Shown here: in pieces, positions 60,697 to 64,000 of the stretch
Numbering within the stretch: the stretch's first letter is position 1
Layout: every line of letters begins with the position of its first letter
DNA from: Chloroflexota bacterium
GTDB taxonomy: Bacteria > Chloroflexota > Anaerolineae > Aggregatilineales > Phototrophicaceae
Length of the DNA: 64,000 bases
Assembly: GCA_020161935.1 (NCBI GenBank)
Contig: JAIUNI010000001.1
Coordinates: forward strand, 186,001-250,000
Direction: 5' to 3'
The notes under the pieces: model-generated
Seen by the model: the letters and a program-made list of their open reading frames with translations, nothing else
What the model was told of the DNA's origin: nothing
Databases searched by the model: none
Made by a program: the position numbers and the translations under genes

Positions 60697-63303
60697 GTGG
60701 ACATCATCCTTACCCACGAAAATGCTGATTTTGATGCAGTAGCCGGATTACTGGCTGCTGCACGTTTGTATCCTGACTATGTTCCGGTCATTTCCGAACG
60801 GCTCAACCAGAATGTAGCACGCTTCCTCGCACTATATGGCAGCGCGTTTCCGCTTGTGAAACAGGCCGATCTACGCGCAAAAACCATCAATAAGATCATC
60901 CTTGTTGATACCCAACGGCTGCCGCAACTGAAGCGGTTACACAAAGATGTTGAGATACAGATCATCGATCATCACGCCCCCGGTGATGATCTCCCTAAGA
61001 ACTACCAACTGACTTATGAAGCGGTCGGTTCGATAACCACCTATTTGGTTGAGCAATTCCAACTCAAAGGCATCAGTGTAAGTTCGCTCGAAGCGACACT
61101 GCTGATGCTGGGGATCTATGAAGATACGGGCTTACTCTCGTATGGCACAACGACCCCGCGCGATTTAGAAGCGGCAGCATGGCTGCTCGAACAGCAATCG
61201 GCGCTGGATACAGTACGGCGTTTCCTCGCGCAGCCGTTGAGCAGCGAACAGCAAAATCTGCTCGAACTTTTGATGAAGGGAATGGTCAGCCGTTCGGTTG
61301 AAGGATATACCGTTTCGTTAAGCGCGTTAACTGTTCCAGAAACCGTATCGGAAATTAGCGCGGTCGTTCACCGGCTGCGGGATTTGTTGGAATCCGCAGC
61401 TTTGTTTGTGGTTGTTGAAATGCCTGCAAGTACGTTACTTGTCGCGCGTTCGGTGGTGGATGCTATTGATGTCGGTGCCGTCGCGCGTTTGATGGGCGGC
61501 GGTGGACATGGGCGGGCAGCAGCGGCAACCATCCGTGATCGTAAACTCGATGACATTACAAAGCGTATATGGGATGAAGTAGAGTCCATTGTCACACCTG
61601 TAGCGAGGGTCGCTGATTTGATGTCGTATGGTGTTCAGACCGTCGAAGCCTCTCAACCGTTGAAAGATGTCATTCGCCGTGTGCGGCAGATCGGACATGA
61701 GGGGTATCCAGTGGTTGATGCGGGGCAGGTCATTGGGTTGCTTACTCGCCGCGACCTTGACCGCGCCGATGAGCATCAACTCCGTGAATTAACCGTGCGA
61801 GATGTCATGTCATCAGGGGATATTGCGGTTAAGCCTGACGGATCGGTTTATGAATTGGAACGGCTGCTCTTGGAGAGCGGTTGGGGACAAATTCCGGTTA
61901 TTAATGATGACAAGCATCTCATTGGGATTGTGACACGTACCGACTTGCTCAAATATTGGTCAAGAGTTCACCCCAACGCCGGACGTGATGAACGCCTGCT
62001 GACCATGCCGGAAATAGAAACGATGCTTGGACAGAATGCCGCTTCGATTATTCAGGCAGTTGCGGAACAGGCGCAGAAGGAAGCAACAGAAGTCTACCTT
62101 GTGGGCGGAGTGGTGCGGGATTTGCTGCTGGGGCGGCCAAACTTTGACATCGACTTTGTAGTTGAGAGCGACGCGATTAGCTTTGCCGAAACGATCTCAG
62201 CGGCATATGGAGGCGAAGTTACAGCCTTCAAGCCGTTTGGTACGGCTAAGTGGAAACCTAAAGCTAATGAACAGGCGCTAACGAATACGGTCGATCATGT
62301 TGATTTTGCGACGGCTCGTTTCGAGTTTTATGAACATCCAACCGCGCTGCCAACGGTTTATAGCAGTTCAATTAAGCTCGATTTACAGCGGCGAGACTTC
62401 ACTATTAATACCCTCGCCATACAACTCAGCCCTGCTTCGACCTTCGGAAATGTTGTCGATTTTTACGGAGGGCTGCGAGATTTGAAGGCGAAGTTGATTC
62501 GTGTTCTGCACAGCCTAAGTTTCATTGATGATCCCACACGCATCTTAAGGGCAATCCGTTTTTCGCACCGCTTAGGCTTTGAGGTTGAAGCTCGAACACT
62601 CGAACTGATGTCTACGGCGCTGCCCATGTTGGGGCGCATTACAGGCGAACGGTTACGGAATGAACTCGCGCTGATGTTGCGGGAAAGTGAGCCAGAGAAA
62701 GGCTTGTTAATTTTGCAACAACGGGGCGTATTAACGGCGATTACCCCTGTATTCGAGATACCTGAGGAAGCGCTAGAAACCTTCGCGCGTGTGCGCTTGG
62801 AAGCAGCTACTATTTTTAAGCAACCCGAAGAAGTTGATGAGTTTTACTGGCATATACTGGCGGCGTGTTTGAAACCAAGCGCCGTTGAAGCGCTGTGCGA
62901 ACGTCTCTTATTCGGTCGTAAAATGGCCGAGTCGATGCTTCAAGCCTCCCGGTTGGTTGAACGTGCCAGTGAGCTAGCACAGGCTGATCTGCGACCCAGT
63001 GCTGTTGTGTCGCGGTTAGAAGGGATGTCAGAAATCGCGCTCGCTGCTTTGTGGTATGTGGAAGACAATACCACGGTGCGGCAGTGGCTTGAACGGTATT
63101 GGGCTGAACTGCGCCAGCGCCAACCGATTGCAACCGGCGATACTTTGCGCGCGAAAGGGTTGAAGCCCGGGCCATGCTACAGCCTCATCTTACGGCGGCT
63201 GCGGGACGCATGGCTGGATGAACTCGTAAAAGATAAAAAACAAGAAGATGAATTGATTGATCACTTAATTTTTGATGAGAGAATTTGTGATGGCAATTCT
63301 TGA
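60697..63303 (+). CDS. DHH phosphoesterase-CBS-tRNA nucleotidyltransferase fusion
   Basis: The protein has 868 residues. The DHH domain (about 1-190) has THENADFDAVAGLLAA and QIIDHHAPG, followed by DHHA1 (about 210-300) with LMGGGGHGRAAAA. Two CBS domains lie at about 310-430 (VADLMSYGVQTVEASQ and VRDVMSSGDIAVKP). The C-terminal class II nucleotidyltransferase head and neck (about 460-700) shows LVGGVVRDLLLGRPNFDID, RRDFTINTLAIQ and DDPTRILRAIRFSHRLGF. Such fusions are known from Chloroflexota and some other deep-branching bacteria and are thought to be A-adding or CCA-adding enzymes. The DHH part may clean up short RNAs. The start is GTG 60697. It overlaps the acetyltransferase gene by 14 bases. 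Confidence 0.92.
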   Translation: MDIILTHENADFDAVAGLLAAARLYPDYVPVISERLNQNVARFLALYGSAFPLVKQADLRAKTINKIILVDTQRLPQLKRLHKDVEIQIIDHHAPGDDLPKNYQLTYEAVGSITTYLVEQFQLKGISVSSLEATLLMLGIYEDTGLLSYGTTTPRDLEAAAWLLEQQSALDTVRRFLAQPLSSEQQNLLELLMKGMVSRSVEGYTVSLSALTVPETVSEISAVVHRLRDLLESAALFVVVEMPASTLLVARSVVDAIDVGAVARLMGGGGHGRAAAATIRDRKLDDITKRIWDEVESIVTPVARVADLMSYGVQTVEASQPLKDVIRRVRQIGHEGYPVVDAGQVIGLLTRRDLDRADEHQLRELTVRDVMSSGDIAVKPDGSVYELERLLLESGWGQIPVINDDKHLIGIVTRTDLLKYWSRVHPNAGRDERLLTMPEIETMLGQNAASIIQAVAEQAQKEATEVYLVGGVVRDLLLGRPNFDIDFVVESDAISFAETISAAYGGEVTAFKPFGTAKWKPKANEQALTNTVDHVDFATARFEFYEHPTALPTVYSSSIKLDLQRRDFTINTLAIQLSPASTFGNVVDFYGGLRDLKAKLIRVLHSLSFIDDPTRILRAIRFSHRLGFEVEARTLELMSTALPMLGRITGERLRNELALMLRESEPEKGLLILQQRGVLTAITPVFEIPEEALETFARVRLEAATIFKQPEEVDEFYWHILAACLKPSAVEALCERLLFGRKMAESMLQASRLVERASELAQADLRPSAVVSRLEGMSEIALAALWYVEDNTTVRQWLERYWAELRQRQPIATGDTLRAKGLKPGPCYSLILRRLRDAWLDELVKDKKQEDELIDHLIFDERICDGNS

Positions 63304-63817
63304 GCAACCACCAATTTTAAATGTTTCGATGCCGGTTGTTATTCGGCCGGCGCGAAAAGAGGATGTGCCGCGTTTGGAATGGTATGGTCAATTTGCTCAC
63401 TTCCGTAACCTGTTCCAACGGGCTTATCGCGACCAACAACTTGGGATACGGCTGATGTTGGTGGCCGATTGTAACGGTTTCCCAATTGGGCATGTATTTA
63501 TTTTGTTTATGGATGACGAAGCTGAGAATCGCCAAGCGTATTTATATTCTCTGCGCGTCATGGAGATGTTCCATGCACAGGGTATTGGGACGCGGCTCAT
63601 GCTGGAAGCCGAGGCACAGATCGCAGCACGTGGGTATCACGAAGTGTCTATCGCGGCTTCAAAGACGAACCACGCTGCTCGTCGATTGTACGAGCGTTTA
63701 GGTTATAAAGTCTTTACGGATGATACCGGCGAATGGAGTTATACTGATCATCTGGGAAAGGTGCGTCATGTTAAGGAGCCATGTTGGCTGTTGCATAAAA
63801 CAGTCACGGTGCGGTAA
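63290..63817 (+). CDS. GNAT family N-acetyltransferase
   Basis: The protein has 175 residues. The GNAT core is visible: PVVIRPARKEDVPRLEWYGQ at the N-terminus, the beta4 strand with YLYSLRVMEMFHAQGIG, the acetyl-CoA loop HAQGIGTRLMLEAEAQ (Q/RxxGxG/A) and the C-terminal NHAARRLYERLGYKVF. The substrate is not predictable. I chose ATG 63290, with GAGAG upstream, over ATG 63272. It overlaps the fusion gene's end, so the two are co-translated. Confidence 0.9.
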   Translation: MAILEQPPILNVSMPVVIRPARKEDVPRLEWYGQFAHFRNLFQRAYRDQQLGIRLMLVADCNGFPIGHVFILFMDDEAENRQAYLYSLRVMEMFHAQGIGTRLMLEAEAQIAARGYHEVSIAASKTNHAARRLYERLGYKVFTDDTGEWSYTDHLGKVRHVKEPCWLLHKTVTVR

Positions 63818-63921
63818 AATGCGCCCCCATCCTTAGTAGCTAGGAATCGTGTCACTTTTCACAAGTGAGTTCACGGCGCTACTGTTTGGTAAATGTCTCA
63901 CGAAAGGGTGTTCCGAGTTTT

Positions 63922-64000
63922 ATGAGTATTAAGCAGCAATCTTCCGTCCGCGTAACTCGTTGGCATGGCAGCCAACATCCTACGTTCTCCACCATTACCC
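63922..64000 (+). CDS. start of an unidentified gene (partial)
   Basis: ATG 63922 opens a frame that runs to the window edge: MSIKQQSSVRVTRWHGSQHP and six more residues. There is no clear Shine-Dalgarno. A palindromic TCACTT/AAGTGA (63852-63868) lies about 55 bases upstream and could be an operator. The fragment is too short to identify. Confidence 0.4.
   Translation, partial: MSIKQQSSVRVTRWHGSQHPTFSTIT

Noticed and set aside
1..64000. tRNA and rRNA genes
   Set aside because: I scanned for the T-loop GGTTCGA-type core with a matching acceptor stem and for rRNA-like blocks and saw none. A dedicated tRNA search would be needed to be certain.

Overview
The window reads like a chromosomal segment of a Chloroflexota bacterium, most likely of the Anaerolineae lineage. 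This is inference from gene content. There are several lipoproteins and secreted proteins with Thr/Pro (TPTPT-type) spacers, large GAF-domain histidine kinases, a Tad/Flp pilus locus with no secretin gene (as expected for a single-membrane envelope), and a dense run of multi-membrane-span glycosyltransferase-like proteins. Base composition is moderate to slightly GC-rich. No rRNA, tRNA, prophage, transposase or CRISPR array was seen.

Layout: (1) 1-3082 (+): the ends of two small genes, a substrate-binding-like lipoprotein and two coupled family-2 glycosyltransferases. (2) 3052-12721 (-): a Tad pilus operon (cpaB, tadZ, tadA, tadB, tadC) followed by comF and hpf, with a DegS/DegU-like two-component pair directly upstream. 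(3) 12985-15732 (+): pgeF-yggS-yggT-DUF167 and a small lipoprotein. (4) 15743-19165 (-): a membrane-anchored NACHT-like NTPase with HEAT repeats and a coiled-coil zinc-ribbon protein. (5) 19379-39069: a cell-surface glycan block holding a polyisoprenyl-phosphate sugar-1-phosphate transferase, an O-antigen-ligase-like protein with TPRs, a YfhO-like protein and eight further polytopic GT-C-like proteins, mostly on the plus strand. (6) 39123-44038 (+): a PspA-like coiled-coil gene, a GAF/histidine kinase and two OmpR-type regulators. (7) 44221-50844 (+): three large TadE/TadG-type pseudopilin-like surface proteins. (8) 50989-63817: a PfkB sugar kinase, an M1 peptidase lipoprotein, a UbiA prenyltransferase, a 1162-residue hybrid sensor kinase, a degenerate M24 peptidase, a DHH-CBS-tRNA nucleotidyltransferase fusion and a GNAT acetyltransferase. 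The window closes with a truncated gene.

How the genes may work together: the Tad ATPase and platform (region 2) and the TadE/G proteins (region 7) probably belong to one extracellular appendage even though about 33 kb separates them. The two-component pair beside the Tad operon is the obvious candidate regulator. Region 5 looks like a lipid-linked polysaccharide or glycoprotein assembly line of unknown product.

The two gene-poor stretches (24738-25531 and 51919-52450) carry related, oppositely oriented mosaics of dispersed repeats. These include a 183/184-nt structured element that I consider the most unexplained non-coding signal here. A near-consensus promoter at 51951-51979 points into the second stretch, where no gene is visible.
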